Shown in pieces: positions 24,984 through 37,491 of a stretch of 64,000 nucleotides of DNA (positions are counted from its first letter, which is position 1; each line of letters opens with the position of its first letter). A program made the position numbers and the translations under genes. The notes below the pieces were generated by a model that made no database searches, was not told the origin of the DNA, and saw only the letters and a list, made by a program, of their open reading frames with translations. The DNA lies in contig JARGXX010000115.1 in NCBI GenBank assembly GCA_030374765.1, positions 620,001 through 684,000 of the forward strand, read 5' to 3'. Source of the DNA: Agarophyton chilense. Lineage: Eukaryota > Rhodophyta > Florideophyceae > Gracilariales > Gracilariaceae.

Positions 24984-25004
24984 TAAACTTCTGATATTTG
25001 CATA

Positions 25005-25140
25005 ACTTTTTTTCTTCTTCCTTCCTAGGATCTTAACTTCTACTTTTTTTCTTCTTCCTTCTTAGGATCTTCTTCATCTTCGTCTTCATCTTCTTCCCTT
25101 CCTAGGGTCCAATCTTCTTCTTAATCTTTTTCTCCACTTC
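25005..25140 (+). repeat. Pyrimidine-rich tract with short direct repeats
   Basis: Two copies of a unit containing TTTTTTCTTCTTCCTTC and TAGGATCTT are followed by an irregular CTTCTT run. It lies between the stop of the antisense ORF and the chromodomain end of pol. Convergent transcripts would terminate here; that role is inferred from position only. Confidence 0.55.
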
Positions 25141-25339
25141 GTGGGTCTTCTTTTCCTTTTTTTTATCATAAACTGTCCCGAGAACCGGTGCTGTGTTCCC
25201 CGGTTAACGGCGCTAGGCCGAGGGCCAGTAAACATTCTCTCTCAATACGTGTTCTTCGGGATACTCTCCTCAATTCCTCTTCAGAGGTCCAACATCTTTC
25301 TCACTTCGAGGTCGCATCCACACGAGTTCCCGTGGTGGC

Positions 25340-28300
25340 TTACCCGACTTGGGCACGATCCAGATTTGGAGGCAAGGTTACCCGAGCGCGTCGGTGATAG
25401 GATAAAACCTTAGACCTCGGAAGGTGTTCAATGGGTTCCACTGTATCCTCATCAGGCGAGAATCCGTACCATCGGACTTGGTAGCGAACTTCTCCCTCGG
25501 GGGTGTAGATGTGAGGCACAATGCGATCGATAACGAATTCCTGCGGGTACACTTTTCCCTGTTCGGGCTTCTCTTCCATCTTGGAACGCTCTAGTTCCCT
25601 TGAGGGTGTCAACGTAGGGTCTAGACAAACCCCGGTGGGTTCTTTTCCGTGTTGCGAGCGGGTCTCAGCACTTTGTCCAAACGGCGCCGAGTGGCCTGTG
25701 GGCTACGTTGTAACTTCCGTCTACGTAGTCAAAACGGCCCAGTTTTGGGTTCTTCTTAAAGCTGAGATCTTCCCGATAACAACTGTGTTCTTAGAATCCG
25801 TGACGGTTGAGAAACCGCGACACAGTAGCGTCTCCAATCTCATGGGGGTAAGACTTCAACGTCAACCCGAGCTACGGGGACGAAGGTTGCTCTTGTGCAA
25901 CGCGCCGTGCGACGGAGGCGGTTTGTGCGACGGTTGTTCGTCAGAGCCTTTTGATTGGCTCGGTGCCATTCGACGTGGGCCACATAAATGCGCGGGCGCC
26001 GGTTGCCACTCCGCAAGCGGATGTGAGGTGGCGCTTTCAACACGTGCTAGCACTCTCTTGAGCTGTCTCCGACGGGTCTCACTCATTTCTTTCCCATTCC
26101 TGAGGGTTCCAGTGTCTCCATAGGAGTTCCTATTCCCATTCCATAACGGAGAGCCAAATTTGGTCAACCTCGTCGTCGAGATCTTCCCCGTGCGGGTCCG
26201 CTGACACAGCTCGTTCCCGAGAAAGCGGGGTTTGAGTGTGCGACACCTCAGTGTCTTGTCCGCGGCGGCGGGTGATCGTCGGCTCTGTAGGCGTTCCGGG
26301 TGCGGAGTTCTCCACACGACTCTCCCTAGGCGGGTTTTCGTCATCTTTTCTGACGTCGTGCTCGGCTGGGTCGGCGGTGATGTCGCTACCCATATGCTGG
26401 GGTTGTGACTTCTCTGTCGCCGGCTCGGTCGGGCTTGCCGTCTCACTGTGAGAACTAGATTCCATGTTAGGGCGAGTGGCTGACGCCGAAACATCGTCCT
26501 GCGAAGGAACTAAGTCCTCCTCCCCCTCCTTAGGCGGAGAGCCAGGAGGCTTGATTACCTCCGGTGGGGGAGTAACTCTGTAAGAGTTCGTTGACTGGGC
26601 CCTTGAGGGAGCGGGCCCAGGTTCGGGAGTATCGGAAGTTTCCGGTAGGTCGGTTAAACCACGTTCCGGGTGCGGAAGTATAACGGGGCGGGTGTTCGAA
26701 TCTCCGCCTGACGGGTTAACTTCCGTTGAATCATCCCCTGTGGAGGGCGTTGGTGCCGACACCACTTCCACATTTGGGTTGGACGCTCGTGTGATGCGGT
26801 CCCTGGAGATCCGTTCGTGGCGGTTAGCGATATCCAATACCACCGTGTCCGGGTCTACAGGAACCACACGATAGGGTCCGTCCACAATTGGCGAAAGCTT
26901 GTGCCTACGTTCCTTCTCAGGATTGTAGTATTCCTTTCGAAGGAAGACGAAGTCGTCGGGCTCCACCTGAGGTAGAGGTTTGCGAACCCGATTGTCAAAG
27001 TCCTTCTTGTAGGCGCGTTGAGCTTTGTCCATTGCTTTCCGGGCTATCGGCACCATCTTCGTAATCCACTCCTTCCAGGCTTCTCGGTACAATCCCGGTG
27101 ACGGGTACGTCGACAGCGTCGGTTGAGCCTCAATGGCGACCGGCGGCGGTGTCTTCGACAGTACCAGTTCGAATGGGGATAACGATGTAACCCGATGTAC
27201 CTGGGTGTTGTATGCATACGTGATAGCGTCTGTGTACAAGTCCCAATTTTTGGGGTGATCAGCAACATACGATCTCAAAGCGTTGAGTATCGTGCGGTTA
27301 AACCTCTCCACCTGGCCATTACCCTGAGGGTGATACGTAGTAACAAACAAATTCCTTACATCAAGGATTCGACATACATCCTGAAAGAACTTTGATGCGA
27401 ATTGCCCTCCGTTGTCGGATAACAACTGCACCGGCGGTCCATATACGAACACGCAATGGGTCACGAACGCTTGCGCGACGGTAGCGGCGGTGATCCGCTT
27501 CAGCGGCACAGTTCTCGTTAGCTTAGAGAATCAGTCAGAAATGACAAGCAGATACCGATGACCTCGGGGCGTCCTGATAAACTCCCCTAGGATGTCTATG
27601 GCCACGAATTCGAGTGGAGCCCGTGCCGGGAACAGCGTCAACTTCTTAGAGTGCTTCCGAAGTTTGACGTCATTCTTGGCGCAATTGGCGCAGGCCCGTC
27701 TGACGGCGTAACAATCGAATACCATTTCCGGCCAGTAAAAGTCCCTTCTCAACGTGAGGTACAGTTTTCTTCCCCCGGGGTGGGCGCCAACCTTTAAATA
27801 GTGAGTGAGGTGTAATACCCTCTGGTGTAGGGTGTGCGGCACCACTATCCTCGGGCGAGGTTCAACGGTCCTGATTAGGTAACCCTGATCGTCGTCCTCG
27901 AAAGGTAACTGAAATCCTCCGTTGAGGCGAGCCCGAATCCGTGTACAGAATGGGTCGAGCTGTTGCTCGCGTATCATCTCCTCTAGAGAGATAGGTATAA
28001 AAGAGCCGGTCGGCGAATCCAGACTCTCGTTGACGAGTATATCGTCACAAACATCATCCGTCAGCGGTTGAGCTCCTCCCTTGAGGTCCGATACCATAAA
28101 GCATGGGATGTCATCGTCCTCGTAGGGTTCCGTTTCTGCTGTGGTTCCCAAGCGGGATAGTGCATCAGCCTGAGTTTTCAGCTTCCCTTTCTTGTACAGG
28201 ATCTCAAAGTCGAATTCCGACAGTCGGAGACGCCAGCGCATAAGGCGGCCCGAGGGTTCGGAGATCTCCAGGAGCCAACGCAAGCATGCGTGGTCCGTAT

Positions 28301-30662
28301 GGACTTTGAAACGAGTACCCATCAGATAGGGGCGAAGTGTAGCTAAGGCCCACACAACGGCTAAACATTCTTTCTCGGAGACCGAGTAGTTCCTTTCATG
28401 GACATTCAGGGAACGTGACCAGTACCCAATAGGGTGACGTTCACCATCCTCAGAGGATTGGAACAGTGCACACCCTACTTGGTTTGCACTAGCATCGGTG
28501 TCCACTTCGTAAGGGAGCCCAGGATTGGGTAGAGCCAAGATTGGCGGTGATGTTACGGAATTCACCAATGCCGTGAAGGCAGACGCTTCCGCGTCGCCAA
28601 AAGGTTCCAGTTCAACTGGTTGTCCCTTCGTCAGGAGCCTGTTGAGGGGGGTGGCAATATCCGCAAAGTTCGGGACGAATCGGCGATACACGTTACACAG
28701 ACCTAAGAAGGATCGCAACTCCGTTTGAGTTTTCGGGTGTTTTGCTTCCTTCAAGGATTTCACTCGTACTTCATCGATTGAAAGCTGTCCGGGACGGATG
28801 ATATGACCCAGATACTTAACCGAATCGGTGAAAAACTCTCACTTCTTGAGTGTCAAGGTGATTCCCGGGTCGCGGGGTATCTTCATTACGTTCCTGACGT
28901 GTTCGAGGTGGTCATCCAGGTTGTTGGAGAAGACAATAATGTCGTCTAAATACACTAGACACGTCCTCCACTTGAAGGGAGCCAACAGAATGTCTATCGC
29001 CCGTTGAAACGTTGCGGGGGCATTTGTCAACCCAAAAGGCATCCTCCGGAATCGGAAAAGTCCTTGATGACACACGAAAGCCGTTTTGTCTCGATCTTCC
29101 TCCCTAATAGGGACTTGCCAGTAGCCCGAATTGGCGTCGAGGGTAGAGAAAACAGTAGCGCTCCCAAGGGAGTCGATGTATTCGTCCATCCTAGGGATCG
29201 GGTACACATCCTTAATGGTTACCTCGTTCAGGCGTCTGTAATCGATGCAGAAACGCCACGATCCATCCGGTTTCGGAACTAACACCACTGGTGAGGCCCA
29301 AGCGGACTGGGCAGGTTCAATTACGCCCGCTTTAAGCATCTTCTCCACCTGAGATTTCTCCTCTTCCCGAGCTTTCGGTCCAGCCCTGTAAGGGTGTTGG
29401 GCAATAGGCCGAGTGTTCGGTAACAAGTCGATGCAGTGTTCTGTAATCCCAATAGTTCCAAGGGAACCATCCCACATGGGGCTAAATTCACGAAGCATGT
29501 GCCTCAGCTTCTCCCGATGAGATGCGGGTACATGGTTGAGATCCCATTTCTCCAATTCCTGAACAGGATCCGTCTGGTCTGCTCCTGTGATAGGGGCCGT
29601 AACCTTCTGAGGTTTAAAGTGTTCAGCGTGTGGAGCTGCAGTCGTATGCTCACTGTCTTCCGCGATTTCGGCAGTGTCCTCCCCCTCCTTAGGGTCCGCC
29701 ACACCAAGGACCTCTGCGATAGAGATCTTTGTAAGTACGACCGCATGCGGGTGTGGAAGAACAGAACCCAGGATCTGGTGTTTGACCAAATGCTGCGTTG
29801 TCTTTCCAAAGTTGGCTACCAAAACCTTGAAAGGTTTATCCGGTTCCACGGAGACAACCCCATTCGCAAGGGCGAGTTGACGCCGCGTATACAGAGACGG
29901 GTTCGGTTGTACCACATGCACACCAATTTGCTTGGTAACAACTGTGACCCAAACCTGGGTTTGTGGCGGGATAGCCACTGACTTCGCAACCTTTACCCGT
30001 GTAGACACCGGGTCCTTCTTCACAGATTCCTGCGCGACAGGGAGAGGAACGCGTGTTCGCGCTGCTCCCTGTAAGGGTTTACGAACAATTGGGATCGTAG
30101 ACCGGTCTTCGAGTTCCACAGTTCTATTCCGAGGACGGATGGCTTCCACGAAGCGGTCGCAAAAGTCACAACCCAGTATGACTTGTGCTGCAAGTGACTT
30201 GCATACAATAAACTCTTGCTGAACGAGATAGGAGCCTAACCTCACCATGAGGGAAATTATACCCAGTGTCCGTAGCGGGTTGTTGTTCGCATCGGCGATA
30301 TCCAAACGTGGACCGGTACGAACTTGGACCCGGAGCAGCCGGGGTAACAATTCAACATGAATTAAGTTAGGAGCGGCTCCTGTATCCAGGACAGATATTT
30401 GACGAACCATAAACTGGTTGGACAGGACGAAGTCGGCGAATAATTTATAATTCCGCTTGGCCATTACCATAACTCGATCCGGAATACGGAGATTACGGGA
30501 CCGTTTCCACGGGCGACGGAGGACACTAAAGTATCCCGAGTTAACGTCGGTGTCAGCCGTTCTCCTTGAAAGGATAGTCACAGCTGGGAAGCGAAGCTGG
30601 AGTGCCTCGGGCGTCTTCAACTCCGGCTTAGAAGACGCCCCTCCCGCAGGGGAGACTCCCAA
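25340..30662 (-). pseudogene. Pol of the gypsy element: protease, RT, RNase H, integrase, chromodomain
   Basis: On the minus strand, in order: aspartic protease with DTGAAPNLI near 30,380; reverse transcriptase with a VYLDDIIVFS catalytic block near 28,940; RNase H with TDASANQVGCALF near 28,490; an integrase H2C2 finger near 27,650-27,800; the integrase core, where Asp (AIDILGEF), Asp (LSDNGGQF) and Glu (NGQVERFN) can all be seen between 27,600 and 27,300; and a chromodomain (FVIDRIVPHIY, RYQVRWYGFSPDEDT, EPIEHLP) at about 25,400-25,560. Chromodomains on integrase tails are known to steer insertion toward modified chromatin. The gene is nearly complete but has a few breaks, so I treat it as non-functional. 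Confidence 0.9.
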
Positions 30663-30664
30663 GT

Positions 30665-32695
30665 TTAGTTTTTCGAAGCGGACCCCACCGAATTCGGTGC
30701 AGCTGCCTCGAAGGGGACCGGTTGTTCCTTGTTCGCGGGTACATGTTCTATATCCCTGTCAGCAAGGTGAGCTCGGAGTATCCTTTGTTCCTCATAGGAC
30801 CTACTCGGGACTCGAGCTTTCTCCTCAGGGGTCAGAGCCTCGTACTGAGCGATAATTCGTGAACCCTCCCGCAGGGGTAATGTGCAGTCTGGTGCTTTGT
30901 GACCACGGAGGTAACACAAATAGCAAATCAGCTCTGCCGGGTTCGGTTGTGGACGCGAATCCACGCGACGTGGTGCTGTATCCCTCCATCCGGGGCGAGA
31001 GAACCGAGCAGCGGTATTCGCAAAAGGTAGCGATGCGGCTGGCACCCTCCGTCCTTGGGTATAGAGCGCAGGGTCTTCATCCGTAGTCGGAGCGGATGTC
31101 GACGGCAACTCAGACGTACCCATAGATTCGGGGTTACTTCCCATGAAGTGAATGTTATCATTGACCCCCACAGGGGCAGGGCCTCCTGCGAGTGACAAAG
31201 ACGAGTTACCTCCATCGGCGAGGAGTGCACGTGTCGGCCGACTCTTTCGGTTCTGCCGGGCACGGAGAGTATCCCCCTCAGCCTGGGCGTACTGAACCAG
31301 TTCCAAGTAGGTCAGCTTGCGCTTCTCTTCCCGATGTCGGGCAACCAATGCCCTTATCGAGGGGTCCAAACCATCCACAAACATGGTGCATCTCTCGTAG
31401 GCGGGGAATACATTCCCGCATCGGTGAAACGCTTTATTCAAGCGAGTTGAATACACCGTTTCGGTTTCCATCGGCTTCTGCCGCGTATCCCTTAATGCAA
31501 GGATTGCTTCCTGAATCGCATTTCCAGTAGCATATGACCTCAAGAGGTACTGCACCGCTTCGGGCCAGCACGTGACTCCCCCTTCCGAGGCTCGGGATGA
31601 TCCACGGACGGAGTTGAACTGGTCTTCAGCTATCCCCATTAAGAAATAGGGTAATGCAAGATACGCTTGCGCTTCACTCATACCGAGGATGTCAGCCTCC
31701 TGGACGAACCTCGCAAAGAAATCGAGCACCAGAATTGGGTCTGTTCCTGTGAACTCCCTCTTCTGTAGGGTGATGCTCAGCCTTTTGATGTAGTCCTTGA
31801 CCTTACCCGTTCCGCGGGATGTCCGATCTCCCGAAGGGTTATCCAACCGGTAATAGCCGTACGATAGCTGCTTCCGATAGAGAGGATTCGTCGGCTTCAG
31901 CTCCCTTAATCCAAGATGTTTCCTACCCTTCTTCCGGGTACGGATTGCCCCTTGAGAGGTGTAAGTAGACTTCGACCGAGTCGCCCGGGATGACCGGCGT
32001 CCATCTTCACTATCCGAAGATTCGGAGGACGAACTCGATGACGAGCGATTGGGATCGGAATCCGATAAATCCTCTTGGAGGTGAACCCTCTTCTTGGACT
32101 TGCGGCGGTCCCGTTTAGCGGAGCGGTGTTCTTCGTCTTTCGAAACGTTGGGTTTATCCTTCGAGGCTTCTGTGTCTCCGTCCATACGGATAATGGCCTC
32201 GAGGGTGTCCAGCCGAGCTCGGAAGCGTTCCGCTTGCACGCGGTGTTCCTCCACGAGGCTGCGGTACTCCTGGATAAAGACCCCAGGGGTACCAAAGCTT
32301 TCCAAAAGGGAGTTCACATCCCTCCTCAGGGTACGAAGGTCGTCGGCGACTCCCCGCACCTGGGCGTCCTCCACCTTGAGGCGGAGGGTAGTAACCTCCT
32401 GAAGGAGCTCGATGTGAGCCGCGTTGGCGATATCGATTCGAGTCTCCAGGCGCTGTAATTCAGGGTCGGCCCGACTTCAGGGTGCTGCTGAGGGGGTCTC
32501 CACCACTGGAGCTGGGCCCACAGCCACGACCTCTCGAGGACCTGAAACCACTGAGGGTGCTCTCCGAGTGTCCGGATCGATACCGGAATCGTTCCGACCT
32601 TCGGGAATTGAGCTCCTCGGCCTAGGCGGGGCCGGGGGCACTGAATCCGCTTGACGGTTCGATCCAGTCCTGGAACCACGGGTAGGCGGCGACAT
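30665..32695 (-). CDS. Gag of the gypsy element
   Basis: The gag region starts near 32,695 (MSPPTRGSRTG) and ends at 30,665, just upstream of pol. It has a helical stretch, a low-complexity Ser/Lys/Arg segment (KKRVHLQED, then SSSSSSESSDSEDG), a capsid-like helical region with LDFFARFVQEADILG and YLALPYFLMGIAEDQF, and a CCHC zinc knuckle (CYLCYLRGHKAPDC) near 30,890-30,930 for RNA binding. Length and order fit Ty3/gypsy gag. Part of the element fossil; not entirely intact. Confidence 0.85.
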
Positions 32696-32901
32696 GCTGC
32701 AGACACAACACCGACGATTCGGGGTAGCGATGAAATTCGATCACGAGATTCCCGGAGAACGGATGACGTAACACAAAACAAAAATAAAAACCAATTCCAC
32801 CCTTTCCAAAGGGGACCACTACAACAAATCTTCACGACGGTGCTTCCTCTTCCAAGAGATATTCCAACACGTGGATGACCAACCCAAAAGTCCGAGAACG
32901 G

Positions 32902-32922
32902 ATTCTAGGTCGGGAGACCACT
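32902..32922 (-). other. Candidate primer-binding site
   Basis: Two bases inside the 5' LTR the minus strand reads TGGTCTCCCGACC. The leading TGG pairs with a tRNA CCA end, as in normal primer sites. I could not assign the tRNA. The stretch is also partly self-complementary (GGTC and GACC). Confidence 0.5.
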
Positions 32923-33838
32923 TGTGGAGCAAAACCCGGCGACGGGAAGTGCTCTCAAGGTGTTCCAAGCCTTGCTCCCTGGGGGAGGCAGACTCAGAGA
33001 CAGAGCCCTCCGTTCCACCCGTAGTGTGGGGTGTAACTCCCACGGGGGATTCCGGCAGTACCGACGGAGGTGAGGGGTAGAAACCGTTGGATCGGGAATG
33101 GGTATGGGTATCCCAAAGAATGGGGGAAAATCCGGCGAAGAGGAAAAACGGGGCGAGGGTCGGGCACTAACAGGCACCGGACCCGAGAACCAGAAAAGGG
33201 GCGAAACAACAAAAGAAACACAATACAGGGGCGAAAACCTGTCCTCGAAAGGAAACACAAAAAGCACGCAACAAGTAAGCAGAACCCCCACGGGGTATCG
33301 TGCACGCAGGTCGTCCGAGCGGTCCCAAGGGGGTGGTTGCACGGAACCCAAACGTGGGCACTCTCCAAGTGGAGTCGTGTCCCTACGCAGGCGTTGCTAA
33401 CCAGAGCCCTTTCCGGGTTGTAAAGCCGAAACGATGGCGACGAAGAACCTCTAAAGGTATCGAAGACCAACCTTGGTTACCATTTACTTTGAGCTTCGGA
33501 CTGTCAGATCTCATCTCCCTAAGTAGGGCCCACTAACTAAACTCTACAGTAGTGCACACCTGCTCAGGGCCATACACGTGGAGATCCCACTGTCAGGGCC
33601 CAAAAGTCCAACGTTCTAACAAATATCCGAAAATCGGTGCCAAAATTAAGCCACGTGTATCACGGGGCCAATCCAACCATGGGCCATCCGAATTGTCACT
33701 TCATAGGCGAACTCTAACCAGAAAACAGTGCCACCTCAGCACACCTCAGAGGGGATCATAATCATAACCCTCGGAGGGTTCAATCCTCATTCTATGAGTT
33801 GCATCTTCAAGTATCCCCTAACTGGGCGTTGCTCTACA
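32923..33838 (-). repeat. 5' LTR of the chromodomain gypsy element
   Basis: Full-length partner of the LTR at 22,082-22,997, the same 916 bp, offset 10,841 bp. It carries the element promoter on the minus strand. It is followed outward by the ATATG target duplication and then by PiggyBac-like transposase sequence. Confidence 0.95.
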
Positions 33839-36800
33839 ATATGCGACAAGTTATCGTTTTCAGTGGCTCTGAAAACAATAAAAAATCAGAAGAATGCAGG
33901 TGTCCATGCGTTTCTGAGTTTTTGAAAGCTATAAATGACCATCGCAAAGATTTCGTTACCCCATCACGCACTTTGTGCGTGGACGAAAGAATGTCAAGTT
34001 GGGATGGACTCGGAGGAAACTGGATTGAAATTGGACTTCCACACTACACTTCTCTTAATAGGAAACCTGAAAATGTTTTGAATTAAAGACAGAGTGTTGT
34101 GGAAGGAGTGGAATTATTCTAAAAATAAAAATCACTGTGAGAGCTGCGCAACCAGATGTACAGCCTTTTCAATCCGAACATGCGCATAGAACAGCTGTTG
34201 CAATGAGACCTGTTGAAAATGGGCTCGCAACTGATTGAATCTTTTGTGCCCATTCATATTTTGCATCTGTTGAAACAGCTGAAGAACTTTTAAAAAGAGT
34301 AATGCATTTTATTGGGGTTGTAAAATCACTGACCAGACGGTTTCTTATGAAACATCTTTCTGAACTTATGATGACGGCACGAGGCCAGCACGTCTCAATG
34401 GTCGCAATACTGCCTGAATTGGATCGGAAGTTGATTTCTGTCCTCTGGGTGGACCATGAAAGGAGATCATTCATCAGAATTTGTAGTAGTACCCAACCAG
34501 GAACTCTCATTTTCCGTGAAAGATGGAGGACAACTGATGAAATTACAAAGAAAAACCCGCTTTTTATTACTATTCAAGAGGTTTTCGAGGTGTACTATTA
34601 TTTTTATTCAAGAATAGATAGGCATAATAGGTCACGCCAAGATGACTTAAATATGGAAAAGGAGTTTGAAGTGAAAGGAAGATCTTTTCGAGTGAATACT
34701 TCTTTGTTTGCAATTTTCATGGTTGATGTTTAGAATATTTACAAAGGGGCATACGAAAACACATTGAATCTTGCACAGCATAATTTCTATTTTAATCTCG
34801 CAGATGGATTAATAGATATCAACCAGGATGCTATTAGAACTATAAAAAAGAAATTTAAGGAGTAAGACGAAATAGAAAACCCATATATGACTGGTACCGG
34901 CATTAATTTAATGAAGACCAATAAAAAAGGAAAATTGGATGGTTTTTTATGTCTCAAACATATCAAGGACGATGAAAAGTCTGCAAAACCACTTAAAACT
35001 CTATATTTGTTTGTGCAGAATGCAAAAATTGCAAGGATATGTATGCTTATATATTTTTACAGTATAACCAGTTTTGAGTGTTTTGCAGATCTTCTGCGTG
35101 ATATTGATCACATTTCGAGCAACATTTAGTCCAACAAAATGATGGTCGTGTGTCAAAATGAGTTTTAAGGCTTTTTAGAGGGAATCTTTAAAGTATAAAG
35201 CAAAATTCCAAATAACTTTAAGCCACCTACTAATTTAATCCCTAAAACAGGAGGAACATGGTTAGAAAATAATATTTTTAATTAGGAAATGGAATATGCC
35301 GCTGCAGTGCGATTTTTACTATTTTTTGGAAAATAGAACTGGCCTCATGGGAGGCCAATCCGCCGAACGCGTCACAACCAGGACAAAAGTAGGAACGACA
35401 CAGCGTGCAGAACCGACGTAGTTAGTAGGAAGATTAACTGCAAGAGCCGTTGCCGGCTCGTTGTCAGTTGTTCCTGTGTGAACGCGAATATGTTTACTAC
35501 TAATTATCGGATTCCGTGCTAGAATCTCTTCCATAATCGCCCAAAGTTGCGTTCCGGTTTTCGTTTCAGAAGATAGATTAAGAGTTGCGATATGGACGGA
35601 GTGAAAACGCCAAGTCACATCAATGAAGTGCCAGTTCATTCTTAGTTTGGGTGTTACGAGGCCTGAGCTCCACCCATCTCCAGTCAAACCACCTGATTTG
35701 GCTTTCGCAACGGACTATCGGAGAATTCTGCAGACCACCCGGTAACACCTAAACAAAGTGATATTGGAATTCTTCTTGCTCGAATTCTGAAGGCTTCCTC
35801 TACATACATCGAAGAGATCTTGTGAAAGTGGTAAAAAGCAAATCGATGAAGGTGTTTCAGATGCACATGAAAAAAGTGTTATAGCAACCCCTTGTACAAG
35901 CTTTTGGTTGGATACCGAGGCGCTTTGAGAGCACGTTTGGTCTTGTGCGAGGCCATTGGGACCGAAGAAGCGATAAATACTACCATGGCTGCTTTTTTGT
36001 GAAAATAGTTGCTTAGCCTGCCTTAGTGTTGTTTGAATAACAATTTGAGATGCATTGGTTGCGCCGTATTTATTCAGTGCTTCCAATATCGAAGGATGGT
36101 GGACTGTTTAATGCTGGGTGAAGTTGCTAGTCGATCTATTTGTGTTTGACGAGCCCAGGGAAGAACAAAGGTCACACAAAAACATTGGTTTTTCAATCAC
36201 TTGTTACATCTTAGAAGCCAGAATGGACCATAGAGATTTATTTAAACCAGATGTACGCCCATCAGAACTGCCGTTTCTTCTTCTTTGCAGCTCGCCCTGG
36301 GCGGTAACAAGCATCTTCGCTGCGACGGTCATATTTGCAACATTGCCTGCTTCATCAGTTTGGGAGCTGAAATCATCGAAATTTATTTTCGATTTTGCAG
36401 GAGTCATGATTTCCATGATCAGAGAATAAAAGATAGGGTGATGACTGAAAGAAGCACAGTAGACTTGGAAATGTTGAGATGATTGTATTTTCTGGGCATC
36501 CGATCACAACAGATGTAGACAAAATTACGACGGCGGCGATGGTATGATATTTTAAGCCCTACATGGGAACATGTGCGCAGCTGTTGGTCGTGGCAGCCTG
36601 ATGATCAGATTCTAGTCATTATACTTAAAAATGGAAGTCAGTCAGTCAGAAGTCATCAAAATGTAATCCTAGTCAGTCAATCAAAAGCACGGCCATGGTG
36701 TAAGTTCTACAAGGGATGGGAATCATCTCTCACTACGAAACATGCAATATATATTTTTCCCCGTCAACCATGTTGGACTCGGAGGGTCGGAGCTTCTCTC

Positions 36801-36939
36801 TCGCCTTTCTTCCCTGACCGTGCCTGTCACCACCGCCGGCGACCGTGCATTTTATTAGTTTCAGTGGAAGCTACGGAACACGGCGGAGCGCACACGTAAT
36901 GATGCGGGTGTCGTGCTGCGCCTTCGCCTGGCATGAGGT

Positions 36940-37491
36940 AATATTAACAAACCAAAGCAAACAGAACAATACCAATCAGGCGTAGCCGCATCGGTGTTTT
37001 CTATCGTACAGTAGCAAATGCGAAAGCTACAGTAATACTCTTGCAGCATCGCTACTTTCTCCGTTCGGTCACGTGCACGCGTGAGCCTCACGGGGAGAGC
37101 TATTGCGTGAATGAACCGTACGGTCTTGTACATTGTAGGACGAGAACTCTACTGTAGAAACCGGAGAGCTCTAAGATGAATTCTTTCACATACCGTTTTC
37201 TCCTGTATTAGCAGCAACGCAAACGTTCATGAGATATACTGATCATTGACTATCCTACATGTGGCGCTTTTGCACTTTCTCAGCCCACTGGTTCATTTCG
37301 CTCAAGGTTTTGACCAAGAAATCGCATGTATCTCTTTATATCTAGAATGCTAATCAAGAGACCGCTTTAGACCACCATAGCCTAAGAACGGTTATTTAAT
37401 TTATTAAAGTCAAACAATATTTCTTGATGATTGATTCACACTGATTTATTCTAGCATTAGCGTTGTTTCACGCTAGTCTAATGCCAGAAAT
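36940..37491. other. Spacer downstream of vWA gene 1
   Basis: No gene is recognised. AT content rises toward 37,440, just beyond the gene's stop, as expected for a 3' untranslated region on the minus strand. Confidence 0.4.

Larger units (their letters stand above)
22082..33838 (-). mobile_element. Chromodomain Ty3/gypsy element, nearly whole and young
   Basis: An 11,757-bp element on the minus strand with LTRs at both ends and a 5-bp target duplication ATATG (22,077-22,081 and 33,839-33,843). It inserted into a PiggyBac-like transposase. Parts, 5' to 3' on the minus strand, are the LTR, primer site, gag with a zinc knuckle, protease, reverse transcriptase, RNase H, integrase and a chromodomain; then an antisense ORF, a polypurine tract and the LTR. 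The two LTRs differ at about ten of 916 positions (about 1.1%), so the insertion is recent relative to the other elements here. It looks almost complete, with only a few breaks in its coding part. The chromodomain places it among the chromoviruses. Confidence 0.93.
21031..35390 (+). mobile_element. PiggyBac-like DNA transposon split by a gypsy insertion
   Basis: The left end starts with CTAGTGTCTTTACG followed by a CCTCATATATGAGG palindrome. The matching right end near 35,341 (GGCCTCATGGGAGGCC) is weak. N-terminal transposase remains at about 21,480-22,076 include FFMWMFLVAHLKKIVRSTIS, a FKFFGLMVLM block and the start of an R-F-E-H-like motif. After the gypsy element the transposase resumes at 33,844: LCVDERMSSWDGLGG (first catalytic Asp), IGLPHYTSLNRKPEN, SYFASVETAEELL, FIGVVKSLTRRF, SVLWVDHERRSFI (third Asp) and YSRIDRHNRSRQDDLNMEK, the PiggyBac post-catalytic block. 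The second catalytic Asp position reads His. Many frameshifts and stops show it is inactive. TTAA, the usual PiggyBac target, is not seen at the left end. Confidence 0.7.
20941..36416 (-). mobile_element. hAT transposon relic, interrupted by nested insertions
   Basis: Minus-strand coding at 36,416-35,386 gives a hAT transposase start. A BED-type finger (LCDLCSSLG, then TQH and HHPS) is followed by ASQIVIQTTLRQAKQLF, a TGDGWSS block and TTDNEPATALAVNL, which leads to a CVVPTF block typical of hAT (CxxHxxxL). The frame stops matching at about 35,385, where the PiggyBac-like element starts. About 90 bp at 21,030-20,941 (VVNAEGKCSE on the minus strand) may be the next part of the same gene, which would place the whole PiggyBac-like block inside the hAT gene. 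The region has several stops. The link across the insertion is inference. Confidence 0.5.
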
